Shown here one piece after another: positions 32,430 to 42,425 of a DNA stretch of 64,000 nt. The translations under genes and the position numbers were made by a program. Every line of letters starts with the position of its first letter. The first letter of the stretch is position 1. Source of the stretch: Roridomyces roridus (lineage: Eukaryota; Basidiomycota; Agaricomycetes; Agaricales; Mycenaceae); assembly GCA_029378245.1 (NCBI GenBank), contig JARKIF010000011.1, positions 1,240,001 through 1,304,000 on the forward strand. Direction: 5' to 3'. The notes beneath the pieces were generated by a model that was not told where the DNA came from, ran no database searches, and worked only from the letters and a program-made list of their open reading frames with translations.

Positions 32430-34331
32430 CAGAGCTCTTCGACCCAAACTTTCTGGACGCTCTCATCCCACCTTGCAAGCTTCCTGACAATGCTGGCTCA
32501 CGGAGTCCAATGGTGGACGCCTCGAGTGCCGATTCGAGCGAGGAGGACTGGTATGACTACAAACGCTTCCCGATATTAGCTGCCCTCTACGACATCTGGC
32601 GGTAGGCATGGGGTGCCGCGGACAAAAATCTTTTGGACAAGGCGCGTCCCTCTTTGCCTGCAGTATCATTATCGCTGACAGTGACATGAGTTAGGCATGG
32701 GCGGAGGACCCAGCGCTGACGCTCGAGATAATATGGAAGCTACGTAGAATACGTGCTCTCCCTTGGAAGGGACGGGCGAACGAATGAGGGTTTCTACCGG
32801 TACGTGCTTGATCACTTCATGCAGGCCACTGCTCATTGAGCTCCAGTGCATTTGGCTGGCTATACGATAACCATCCGCGTGCTGCTATCGCGAATCTATC
32901 CTGGCTCTCGCTACCATCGACGAGCTGAGTATCATATCCCGCCAGAGCACCAAGTTTCTGCGTCGGCTTCCGGATGTACAGCCTCGTGTCAGCCCGCCGC
33001 CCAACCTCAAGAAGTCTCTCGTCAAGGCACGGAGTGCCGCCGTCGGTGTGGCGAATCACGCCCGCATACAAGGCAAGCTGGCGGACCCCAAATACTCGGG
33101 CCAAAACGACGATATTTCACTTGCGTCCAAGTGGGCCCCAAGCCCCCTTGCTATGCACGACCGACACACTAGCATCTCCCCTGCCATTGCCCGCCTCGCC
33201 GTGCTCAAGGACCTCCCGCCCGAGTCTCCAGAGGCCACTGATATCCTCCGCTCGTTCTACCGACGTTGCATCCTCACCCCTCTCCGTGCATGTCAGCCAC
33301 GGTGGGCGGATATTCCGTCCGAGCGCGTCAATCGGGTCTGCATGAAGAAAAACGAGTACCGTTTCTTCTTGCACGATCCCGAGCTGCTGAAGCACCGGGA
33401 GGCGCTTGTGGAGGAGGACCGGCGGGTCATCGAGGAGCAGTGGAAGACGGTGGTGCAGAATCTGCGCGAGGCGGGGACGGTCGAGAATGAGTGTGCTCGA
33501 CGTCTCGGGGTCGATGGGCTCCATGGGGTGCTTGCAATATCACCACCGCCGCCCCGAACGGATTTCCGTTCCCACTGATGTATTGCCCACCGTATCTCTC
33601 TCCCTGCTCCTCGCTCAGCTCGCCAAGCCGCCGTTCGATGGACTCATCACTTTCTCGCAGGACCCCGAGTTGGTCCAGCTGGATCCACACAAGAGCCTTT
33701 GTGAGACTGCCATGGACATGGGGAGCGCTCCGTGGCAGGTCAATGTGGACTTGTATGCCGTCTTTATGCACTTCATCCTCCCGCTCGCGATCAAGAACAA
33801 AGTCAAGCCCGAGGATATGCTGAAGCGTGTATATGTCCTCACGGATCGCACATTCGACAAGTGCGTGGTGGGTGTCGAGGCTTGGGAGGTCCAGAAGAGG
33901 TCAAGCTCGCTTGAGAGGTGCATCCGGTCCTGAGGTAAGGAGGATTGGGAGTGGGAGTGGCTGAAGAAGAAGCGGCTCATGTGGGGCACGACATATGATC
34001 GGATTGGACGGGCGTTCAGGGAGGCGGGGTATGAGATTCCGAAGATTGCGTTTTGCAATCTGCGATCCGCAATCTGCGATCCGAATGGCAAGAGGCGCCC
34101 AAGGACCGGGAGGGTGTGACGATGCTGGGCCAAATCACGCCTGCGTTGCTGAGGGAGTTCATGGGCCGGACGGGGGAGGTGGTGAAGCAGAAGGTCGTAA
34201 AGGAGGAGTTTGACTGGGAGAGGTTTCGCGCGGAACGGGAGGCTGAGGGAGGCACTTGGCAGAGAGACCTGAGGCGGATGAGGAAGAAGTTGGATCGGGA
34301 GTGCTACGCTGGCCTGGTCGTGTTAGATTAA
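32430..34331 (+). pseudogene. DUF2828 (TROVE/vWA-like) protein pseudogene
   Basis: Blocks of the fungal DUF2828 family appear in order: A-A-D-K-N-L-L-D-K then A-W-A-E-D-P-A-L-T-L-E-I-I-W-K-L-R, N-E-G-F-Y-R, A-F-G-W-L-Y-D-N-H-P-R-A-A-I-A-N-L. Then A-T-I-D-E-L, S-L-A-S-K-W-A-P, H-D-R-H-T-S-I-S-P-A-I-A-R-L, V-L-D-V-S-G-S-M-G (a MIDAS-like motif), L-I-T-F-S and the C-terminal Y-A-G-L-V-V-L-D. They are spread over several frames. Clear breaks lie near 32750, 32900, 33485 and 33930, and near 34055, where CGCAATCTGCGATC is tandemly duplicated. The central part between N-L-S and A-T-I-D-E-L is shortened. Function of the family is unclear (RNA- or metal-binding is suspected). This copy cannot make a full protein. 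Confidence 0.75.
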
Positions 34332-34465
34332 AGCATTAAACCCCACATTGTATCCTTGGCACGAAAACGCAGGACCCGCCGGTATTGCCTAATCGGGACT
34401 TGCCTCTTTCCCTCTCCCACAAACGAGGCGTGGGCGTCGCGTGTATCTTGGTCCTCGCTGTACAT

Positions 34466-35652
34466 ATGTCTCGGGTGTATGCCGACGCCAATGCCCTTCG
34501 CGGCAAACCCTGGTACGACTACAACAAGTTTCGGATCGAATGGAGCTCTCCAGACCGATATGAAATCGTCCGTCGACTCGGGGGTGGGAGATACTCAGAG
34601 GTCCGTCCAGTCTTTCTATATCTGCTCTCACAGCTCCCGTTAACCTTTATCCCAGGTCTTTGAGGGCACGGATACCGTCAACGGCGATCGCTGTGTTATC
34701 AAGGTCTTGAAGCCAGTGGCGAGCCACAAAATCAAGCGCGAGACAAAGGTTCTGCGTAACCTCGCTGGCGCACCCAACGTCATCTCGCTCATTGACGTTG
34801 TTAGAGACCGCAAGTTGTTTCGTCTTGTCCCCACCCTGCGCGCTGGCTGACCTTGAATTTGTAGCGTCCCGCGTCTACCATAGTCTCATCACCGAATATG
34901 TAGACAATACCGAGTGGAACCAGCTCTACACACGGCTCACTGACGCCGATATCCGACGCTACATGTTCCAGCTCCTCACGGCCCTCGACTTTGTGCATTC
35001 GAATGGGATTATGCATCGCGACGTCAAGCCAGGGAATGTGATGATTGACCACCAACGGCAGAAGGTGCGTCTTTTACTCGTGCAGTCGTGGGCATCGACT
35101 CATCTCACACCCAAGCTACGCCTCATTGACTGGGGCCTGGCGGAATTCTACCACCCCGATACCGAGTACCACGTCCGAGTCGGGTCCCGGCACTACAAAT
35201 CCCCCGAGCTCCTCGTAGGCTACAAGCGCTACGACTACAGCCTCGACCTCTGGGCCACAGGCTGCATGTACGCCGCCATGATCTTCCGCAAACAACACTT
35301 TTTCCGTGGCGCCGACAACGACGACCAGCTGCTCAAAATCATGAAAGTGCTCGGCACAGCCAAATTCGACGCCTACCTCGCAGCGTATGGCATCCCGTTC
35401 GAGAGCGACATCGAAGACCTCCTGGGGTCGTACCAACCCCGGCCTTGGACCAAGTTTGTCAATTCGGAAAACGCCCACCTCGCTCATTCGGGGGCGATTG
35501 ACTTGCTGGATCGGTTGTTGCGCTTTGACCCAAAGGAGCGTCTCACGGCCAAGGAGGCCACGATGCACAGCTACTTTGGGACCGTCCGCGTCGAGGGTGG
35601 GCAGTCCAAGGTCGAGGCACATAGTGATTCGGGTTTTGCGTCCATGGATTGA
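34466..35652 (+). CDS. Casein kinase II alpha-like protein kinase (diverged)
   Basis: Exons 34466-34600, 34656-34821, 34865-35064 and 35116-35652 give 345 residues, the usual CK2-alpha length. Visible motifs: the N-terminal R-V-Y-A-D-A-N, glycine loop G-G-G-R-Y-S-E-V-F, the ATP lysine in C-V-I-K-V-L-K-P, and the catalytic loop H-R-D-V-K-P-G-N-V. The CK2-type metal loop is D-W-G-L-A-E-F-Y and is followed by [13 protein letters not shown]. Later parts include M-I-F-R-K-x-x-F-F and F-V-N-S-E-N-x-H-L. CK2 is a constitutive acidic-directed Ser/Thr kinase in nucleus and cytoplasm. Deviations from the nearly invariant family include the lost Lys-rich cluster (only H-K-I-K-R), P-G-N for P-H-N and V-G-S-R for V-A-S-R. 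It may therefore be a second, diverged CK2 paralogue. The second intron (34822-34864) is the least certain. Confidence 0.85.
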
Positions 35653-36059
35653 TTGCCTTTTTTTTCGTTCTTTTGGTCCTTCCTTTGCCGTGATTGTACA
35701 TATACTATCATATCCCTCCCTACCCGCTACTTGCATACCCACATTCCTGCTGTCTGTCTTTTAACGCATTTGTTATTCCCTTGCTATACGTAGACCGAAT
35801 GCATTCTATACATCGCCTGCATATGTGACTCCAGGTGTCCGTCATCTTGTCTCCTCGCCACAGGCAAGGACCCGCAGCGACCCTACTTTCCTGCTCATCC
35901 CACCAGCGAGCAAGGACATCGCCAGACTCTAGCCCCACGATGCACGCCCGCACCGCACATACACGCAAGCCTGCAGCTCGACGCTCTCGCCCACGCTAGG
36001 CGCATTCCAGCAGCAGCTCACAGCCCAGGCGTACTACTCGCAGATCGATTCCCTGTTGC
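35653..36059. other. Intergenic, 3' flank of kinase gene
   Basis: T-rich 3' UTR start, then anonymous DNA. No gene seen. Confidence 0.45.
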
Positions 36060-36390
36060 CACGGGCGTGGCCAAGGAAGCTGCTCGTCGAGCCCGTGAAG
36101 GGAGGAGGCGCAATAAGGAGGGGGTGGGGAAGGATTTGCTGGGGAAGGATTTGCTGAATATACTGATGCTGGCTCCGGTGAACGAGTCGAGCGGTATCGG
36201 GTGCCCGGCCATGTTCCTGCACTTCCGCTCCGCCCGGTCGCAGCGTGTAGAGTGGAAGCTGGCGGACCCAAGTATCACGCCCTCTACATCGCCGTCGCAC
36301 GTCTCTTCCCCGCGCGCCTCGTCGCCGACCTTTTGGAATCTCTGCGTGTCTATCCCTCCTCCACACTCCGCAACGGTAGACCCATCCGCG
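36060..36390 (+). pseudogene. Second DUF2828 fragment
   Basis: Frames on the plus strand give E-A-A-R-R-A-R-E-G-R-R-R, K-D-L-L-N-I-L-M-L-A-P-V-N-E, F-L-H-F-R-S-A-R and, in another frame, P-K-Y-H-A-L-Y-I-A-V-A-R-L-F-P-A-R-L-V-A-D-L. This is the central DUF2828 region that is shortened in the 32.4-34.3 kb relic. The K-D-L-L sequence contains a small tandem duplication (GGGGAAGGATTTGCT twice). The two relics flank the kinase gene, so they may be halves of one gene split by rearrangement or parts of two copies. Confidence 0.6.
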
Positions 36391-37519
36391 TCCTGCGTCA
36401 TCCAATCCTCCCACTGGTACCGCCGATGCATAGGGATTCGACTGACACGTCGCACCGAGTCTGCCACCACCACCGCTGCTTGTTCTCCGTGCTCGTTTTG
36501 CTGCAGCCCGCCATCCGCCTCTGCCAAACGCGCATCCTCGCCGAACCGTCATGCAAGTCACCCATCTTCTCCATGGGAAGGAAGAGCGCCCCACCCGTAA
36601 GGAAGACATCCCTGGCTCCACGACGCTAAGCTCACCGAGGCACTCGAGCACGGACACGATGGTGGGAGGAGGCTGGGTAATGGCAGGCTGTGGTGATCGA
36701 CCGAGACGACGTATGGGGACTCCAGAGTCGCAAATGCGAGTGTGACGACAACACGGTCCACGTTCCCTCGTACTGTCGTGGTGCTGCCCTCCCCGAATCC
36801 AGATCCACCACCTCGCCGAAACGGTCCGTCACTACGCGTGGGGTATCTGCAGCAGCGTGCGTTCATTTGCCCCAGCGGAGGATCGAGAGCGTTGGAGGCT
36901 TCGTCGACGCAGGAGAAGACGAGGAGGAGAACGGCGCGGCCGATGGGACGCAGGTCCACTTCGTAGCGGGAGGCCGAGAAGACGGTGGAAGGGCTGAAGC
37001 AGCCAGCACCGAGGAAAGTGATGCTGGAGCTTTCAATGTCTCCAAAGAGATGCGCTGCCTGGTGAGGCACCAGTACCCGCATGAGCTGGCAGCGATCTAA
37101 GCGCGCGTTCTCGAGGCGCAGCGGAAGAGGCTGGTGGACAATCTACGCGGAGCTGCCGGAGATTACGTTTTCGAATTTGGCGCGACACGGGACAGTGGGG
37201 TACTGGAGCGATCGGGGCGATGAGCGAGTGATTAACGGGGGTGGAGCCTAACCCCGAAGCGTCGGTGGAAGAGGACGGGTCGTTGTACGTCGTGGAGGTG
37301 GAGTCGATGCCGCAGCAGCAGGGGAGTTTACTCCTGTGAGCGTTACTGAAGGGTACTGCCGAGAGATGGGGGCTTGGTCGTCGTCAATCGGGCTCATGTA
37401 TACCTGCAAAGACGTATTTAGTGGATATGATACCCAGGAAATGGGCGAATATATGACCTTGGAGAGAGAGTCGTCGGCCTGAGCTGGGGAAAAAAACTAC
37501 TTCTCAGCCAGTGAGTGAA
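36391..37519. other. Anonymous region, possible further gene debris
   Basis: Plus-strand frames around 36690-37100 are open but show no family. Nothing can be supported as a gene. Confidence 0.3.
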
Positions 37520-38045
37520 TCGAGTGACCTAGACTGATAATGAGTGGCCAGCTGCGAGCATGGAATCCGTACACACCCTGGTATACCAGTTTTTTGAGCT
37601 AGATTCTCGTGCGACTCGTCTGGAAAACCTGGAGGAGGGTCGCTGATGGTGACGTGGCTTCCATTCCCGACTAGCATGCCACCGAGACGTCCGCGAAATC
37701 CCCTTCCCTGTGGTCAAGCTCGAGCTATGAATCTTCTGAGAACGTGGACTTCGGGTACAGGGTGGATTCGCCGAGAGGCCTGGACTGATGAGAGTGAGTG
37801 GCCATCGCCGGCGAGCATGGAAGGCGTACGGACCTTGAATGCCACCTTTGAATCCGAATCCCGGCACAGCTGGGGAGAAGGCTGCGACGTGGCTTGGACT
37901 CGCGACCAGACAATCGTGAAACTCGTTCCTTCTAAGATCGGGGACCTCGGGTACAGGTACAGGTCCAGTGGGTTACGCTCAGCGGCCTAGACTGTGGATG
38001 AGAGGCCACCTGGAGTACGGAAGGCGTTACGCACCTTGATTGCCA
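37520..38045. repeat. Degenerate tandem repeat, three units
   Basis: The order GGCCTGGACTGATGAGAG-TGGCCA-GCGAGCATGGAAGGCGTACG-ACCTTGAATGCCACC occurs, with losses, near 37529, 37770 and 37986. Unit spacing is about 220-240 bp. Likely a decayed repeat; no gene. Confidence 0.5.
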
Positions 38046-38232
38046 CCAATCCTTCGTTTAGAGACCGCCAGCATTCGCGCAGGGAGCGTACTTAAATTAG
38101 CACACCCAGACCGCTGCCAGTGATATCTTGACAGTTCGACGGCCTCTTGTGTCCGGGGCGAAGGGAGGGCAGCATGATGGTAGAGATCAAAACTGAGACA
38201 AGCGTCATCGACGTCACCTATTCTCTGCTTTG

Positions 38233-38259
38233 CACCACCACCACCACCACCACCACCAC
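38233..38259 (+). repeat. (CAC)n microsatellite upstream of cytochrome c
   Basis: Nine CAC units end 15 nt before the cytochrome c ATG, probably within the 5' UTR. Confidence 0.85.
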
Positions 38260-38274
38260 TAGACGATACTAGAC

Positions 38275-38866
38275 ATGCCCTACTCCCCAGGTGTGTACAG
38301 CAAGCCATTCATAACCACCTGAATCCGACTCCCGCAGGTGACGCCGGCAAAGGCGCTGGTCTCTTCAAGACGCGTTGCGCGCAATGCCACACAGTACGTT
38401 CTCTGCCTTCATTCTACTTACGCGTTCTCCACCTGATATCCGTTCCAAACAGCTCGGCCAGGGCGAAGGACATAAAGTCGGACCTAACCTCCACGGGTAA
38501 GTGTCTCGCGCGTTCTTCATCGAGTGACACGTCGAATTGCCTCCCCCTCCCAGCCTCTTTGGCCGCAAGACCGGACAGGCTGACGGGTTCTCGTACACCG
38601 CGGCCAACGTCAACAAGGGCATTACATGGAGCGAGGAAACGCTTTTCGACTACCTCGAGAACCCCAAAAAGGTGTGTACACGTCCGACCACCGGAGATTA
38701 CGCTGACGGGGTCGGGGTAGTACATCCCCGGTACCAAGATGGCGTTTGCTGGGCTCAAGAAGGACAAGGACCGGAACGATCTCATTACGCATTTGAAGGA
38801 GGCGGTGAGTGACCACAGTGCAGGTATTGGCTTTCAATTCTGACCCATCTTCCGTAGACCAAGTAA
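38275..38866 (+). CDS. CYC1: Cytochrome c
   Basis: Six exons (38275-38290, 38338-38393, 38453-38496, 38554-38671, 38721-38804, 38858-38866) encode 108 residues, the normal length. The protein shows [11 protein letters not shown], the heme-attachment motif [19 protein letters not shown]. Next are F-S-Y-T-A-A-N and [24 protein letters not shown], with Met as the second axial ligand. It carries electrons from complex III to cytochrome oxidase in the mitochondrial intermembrane space. The last exon has only two codons plus stop. This is the clearest housekeeping gene of the window. It is convergent with, and only 17 bp from, the next minus-strand gene. The symbol follows the yeast name for the protein. 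Confidence 0.97.
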
Positions 38867-38882
38867 TTTACACCCCACGTCT

Positions 38883-39743
38883 CTAATTATCTCTTCTTTT
38901 TGGAATACATCTACTTGGACTGTTACCTGCCGTTGTTTGCCTTTGAGACACTTCGACTCCGACGCCCTCCCCGCCGAAATTCTGGTGTAGAATTTTCCCC
39001 TGCCGCTTCCTGAGAATCTCCTCGACAAGCTCTACCACTTTGTCGTACTCCATCCCTCCACGAATCAACGGCAGATGAGCGTGTATCTCTTCGAACGTGA
39101 ATAACCCATCCGGGCCCGGCAACGTCTCAAGCTCAATCCACCTGCCAGCCTCCATCTCCACCTCGAAGTGTTGGACAAAATCATCATGCGACTCGAACGC
39201 GCCCGTGAAGCGCTTCAAAATCGCGATATGGCCCTGGGCAAGAAAGTGCCAAAAGTACACCCCGCCAGCGTGGAAAACGAATCTCGAGCTGGAGACTTGA
39301 TGTGCCAGGGGCTCGATCCAGGCGGTGATTCCAAAATCATCTTGGACCTCGGCTTGATATTCGTCGAGGTCGTTGTATTTCCAAGACTTCCAGTCGCAGG
39401 TATACGAATCGGCGCCTGGTGACGGCACTGCGGGCCTCTTGTAAGGCCGAAATCCGTGGTGTATGCGGAACATGGGAGAGGTGGTTGCTCTCCAATCACT
39501 TGGAGACTCGGAGTGAACAAGAATTAATCGTGATCCGCTCAAAGCCCGGGTCTCATTCAAGTCTGCTCTCCTTTGGACACTGCCGTTTGCTTGGTTTCGC
39601 CTTTGAGAAGGTTTGACTCCTGAATCAAAAATGGCCCTTATCGACTCTTTGCCCGCTGAAATGGGAGATTGTTCTTCGACTATCAATTCATTCCCTGAAC
39701 TCTGGCGTGCGGCTCCCTCGCTACTCGAGGGGCTATCTCGCAT
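38883..39743 (-). CDS. Hypothetical protein
   Basis: One open frame from the ATG at 39743 to a stop at 38883 (286 residues). The most protein-like part is from M-F-R-I-H-H-G-F on: W-K-S-W-K-Y-N-D-L-D-E-Y-Q, I-T-A-W-I-E-P-L-A, F-H-A-G-G-V-Y-F-W-H-F-L, R-W-I-E-L-E-T-L-P-G-P. This reads like a compact globular domain rich in aromatic residues. The first 90 residues look less ordered, so the true start may be the internal Met, with upstream sequence as intron or UTR. The last 30 residues could likewise be affected by a missed intron. No family recognised. Confidence 0.5.
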   Translation of the reverse strand: MRDSPSSSEGAARQSSGNELIVEEQSPISAGKESIRAIFDSGVKPSQRRNQANGSVQRRADLNETRALSGSRLILVHSESPSDWRATTSPMFRIHHGFRPYKRPAVPSPGADSYTCDWKSWKYNDLDEYQAEVQDDFGITAWIEPLAHQVSSSRFVFHAGGVYFWHFLAQGHIAILKRFTGAFESHDDFVQHFEVEMEAGRWIELETLPGPDGLFTFEEIHAHLPLIRGGMEYDKVVELVEEILRKRQGKILHQNFGGEGVGVEVSQRQTTAGNSPSRCIPKRRDN

Positions 39744-39848
39744 CGCAACTCATCAGCCGAGTTGTCGACAAAGTGGAATCCATAGCCTCCTGGTTTCAAC
39801 ATAATGTCTTGTAAATGGAATTCAACGACGCTCCATTCTCCCAACACG

Positions 39849-40812
39849 TCAATCGCAGAACGTCACCTAGCAGATATCCATATGATCAATTGATGCGGCC
39901 TTCAGAAGGTCAGACGTACCACCAAGTTGACGTTATCCGTCTGGCAGGCAACCACAATCGGGGGTCCGCCGGGTGTCAGGAAGGCGTTCGGACAGCCTGG
40001 AATGGTGCCTAGCCAAAATTCAAGTCAGAGCTTTATTCGTTTGAACCTAACGTTGAAAGTACAATCCATGCCGGCGCCGTCACAGCCGTTGAAGTACCTG
40101 GGCTCGTTAGATAGAGGTCGCGGTATGTAAGGGTCGGGGGAACGCACCCGAAGCCGGTCACCACAGAGAATGCGTGCCTGAACGGGATCGTTGTCAGGAT
40201 TTGAATTCAAGTGCGGGTAGATGGAAACTCACGGCGGGACAACAGTGATGTCAGCGCTGGAACCCCCGCCTGGGCTGGTCGGGTTCTACAAATATTGAAC
40301 TGTGAGTCCATATTTGTCACGAATCGAGGGGCCGCGACTCGTACCTGGAGGGTGATGTCAACCGTACTGCATCCCTCGCCTTTGGCACCGCAGCTTCCTA
40401 CGAGAGCTCGGTCAATTGGATCGAGCGGCATCAAACGGAGTGTGTACCGGTTTGCAGGAACGCAATGGCGTCGATGATGGGTCCGGTGGAGTTGTACGCC
40501 GCTGAATGCGGAGGCCAGTCAGTCTCCGAAAAAGCGGAGCCTGCGTGGACTGTACGTACCACCGGTGGAGAGAACCGTGCCGTCTTGCGCGATCAACATG
40601 GGCTATTACGATGTGAGAGTTGATATCGGCACTTGGGAAGAGACATACGATTCCTGCACCACAACTGGACGGACAGTTTCGACTCCTGGATGGAAGGGAA
40701 GGGAGTTGGTGGAAGCTTACTGGTTCTCGAACATAACGGTGTGAGTCTCCCCGCGGACGGTGGTGATGAGGGCAACAGCGAGCAGGGCGAGGGTTTTTGT
40801 GAGCGAGAACAT
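39849..40812 (-). CDS. Small secreted glycopeptide-type protein 1
   Basis: A multi-exon gene reads from the ATG at 40812 to the stop at 39849. It encodes a signal peptide (T-L-A-L-L-A-V-A-L-I-T-T-V-R-G) and E-T-H-T-V-M-F-E-N-H-C-G. Later blocks are G-T-V-L-S-T-G-G, G-P-I-I-D-A-I-A-F-L-Q-T-G-S-C-G-A-K-G-E-G-C-S-T-V-D-I-T-L, N-P-T-S-P-G-G-G-S-S-A-D-I-T, P-H-A-F-S-V, Y-F-N-G-C-D-G-A-G-M-D-C, N-A-F-L-T-P and a final N-L-V-V-T-F-C-D. The paired cysteines and beta-rich pattern mark an Agaricomycete secreted family often called glycopeptide in annotations; it may be thaumatin-like. Two paralogues lie at 54443 and 56150. All exons could be joined in phase, one with a GTACTT donor. Function unknown. 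Confidence 0.75.
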
Positions 40813-41902
40813 CGCGGAAGAGGGTGCGTGGACGACACTGTCAGTGTGGCGGCTTTTAAATTGTAAATTCGGCACGGTGATTGAGTTCTCAACAAGCCGA
40901 CGACAGGAGATTCCCGATCACTTGTCAGCCGAGAGCGGATCCAACAGGGAACAGAGATGTTCATCAGCCTGTTGAATGCGGCGATTCACGACCGTCAGGA
41001 CTCGGTGGAATGTGCGGGTCCATACATATTTCTAGACGAATCCATGTGCTTCAAGACATGTACTTATGCAGTAATCCTTTCAGTTGAACCTTGACATTGA
41101 ATTGTGCCATCTGCCGTCACCGCGTAGTTGTACAGGATTTAGAGCATCGTGTCCTTACCCGTGAGTTTGGTACAAAAAAGACAGTCCTACAAAGCGTAGG
41201 AACGCCTGGGTTCCAATCGAACGAAGTTTTCATTGTCACTCACCAGTGCTGAGTACAGTCCCAGCTCACACTACATGAAGACTGAGATTTCGCCTTGAGG
41301 CTTAGCCGAATCGTTGGACATTGAACTGGTTCAATACCAATTCAATTCATAACGGAAGCTCGGCCGACTTACTTGAGGTATTCACTCAATTTGGAAATCG
41401 GCGCGCCTCCGTTTGAGATTTCCCGAGATCGAACAGTCTGTTTCGACAAGTCATGCTCTGTCATCCTTACTTGTAGACAGACTGGTTAAACCGTGTGACA
41501 ACTGATTAGTCGTTGTCATCCGGATCCTTCTCGTCATTTTCCCTCATCAACAGCCGCTTTCGCCCTTCACAGCGCCGAGTTTTTTCCCTCAATCCTTCGC
41601 TGAATCTATTCCTTGCCTCGCAAAGTGCCACGTAGAGCTAGCTGGCCGTACCCCGAGCTCTGTAACGAGCGAATGCTCGTACCCCTGGGGGCATATACTC
41701 AGAAACCCGCTGAATGGATGCACCCCTCCGGCCTCCAGCCACATGCATTATCCCTGCCATCATCCCCCGGCGGCATTTCTGCCCTCTTGGTCAGGATAGC
41801 TTGCGCCCTTGACCATGATCTTGCGGGAAGGAAACAAAGAACTCGCGCAGCTTGGAAAATATAGCCCTCAGGTGACTCGCAATTCATGTTGGATACACAC
41901 AT
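40813..41902. other. Intergenic, no gene seen
   Basis: Promoter of glycopeptide gene 1 and distal upstream of UPO3. No conserved frame or clear repeat was noticed. Confidence 0.45.
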
Positions 41903-42150
41903 ACCAGGACCCGTGTGAGAGCGCATCTACATTCTTATCTGCGGCATCTCACACTTTTCTCAGAAGACCTTCTTTTTTGGGAGCCGAGGACGCCGTCCTC
42001 TAATGTTTCCGACAATCCAAGTCTGTCGACTAGCTGGGGTAAGTGCGGCATACTGCAGTGGAGGCGTATTTCGAGCACGCTCCATTTTTGTGTGTCCATT
42101 GATCACACACCGGCATAAAACCTGGGAAGCCGGTGTAACATGTGCAAAGG
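41903..42150 (+). promoter_or_regulatory. UPO upstream homology block, copy of UPO3
   Basis: Shares GTGTGAGAGCGC-TACATTCTTATCTGCGGCATCT-CTTTTCT-GAAGACCTTCTTT-AGCCGAGGACGCCGTC-AATGTTTCCGA with the block of UPO4 and more loosely with UPO2. It lies 275-520 nt before the ATG. Confidence 0.65.
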
Positions 42151-42379
42151 ACAGGCAGCGACGTTCAACTTGAGTCTCGGTTGAGCACCGTCTGCAGAGA
42201 GTCGAGGTAAGGTTTACTCTCTCGATGATCGAGGCTTGCTCAGTTATGTAGGATCCGGGTGATGAATCCTTCATGTGGACGAAGAGAGGAACCACCCGGA
42301 TGCTGCTATTTATCTCACTCTGCCGCGAATAGCTCAGCGTCCAGGGCGATCCGATTCTATCCTCGCGTGCTGTGACTGA

Positions 42380-42387
42380 GATAAAAG
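42380..42387 (+). promoter_or_regulatory. TATA-like element of UPO3
   Basis: GATAAAAG 39-46 nt upstream of the UPO3 ATG at 42426, in the same context (GGACAA follows) as in UPO2. Confidence 0.5.
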
Positions 42388-42425
42388 GACAAGCCACCGT
42401 CGTTCATGGGCTGACTCCAAATCCG

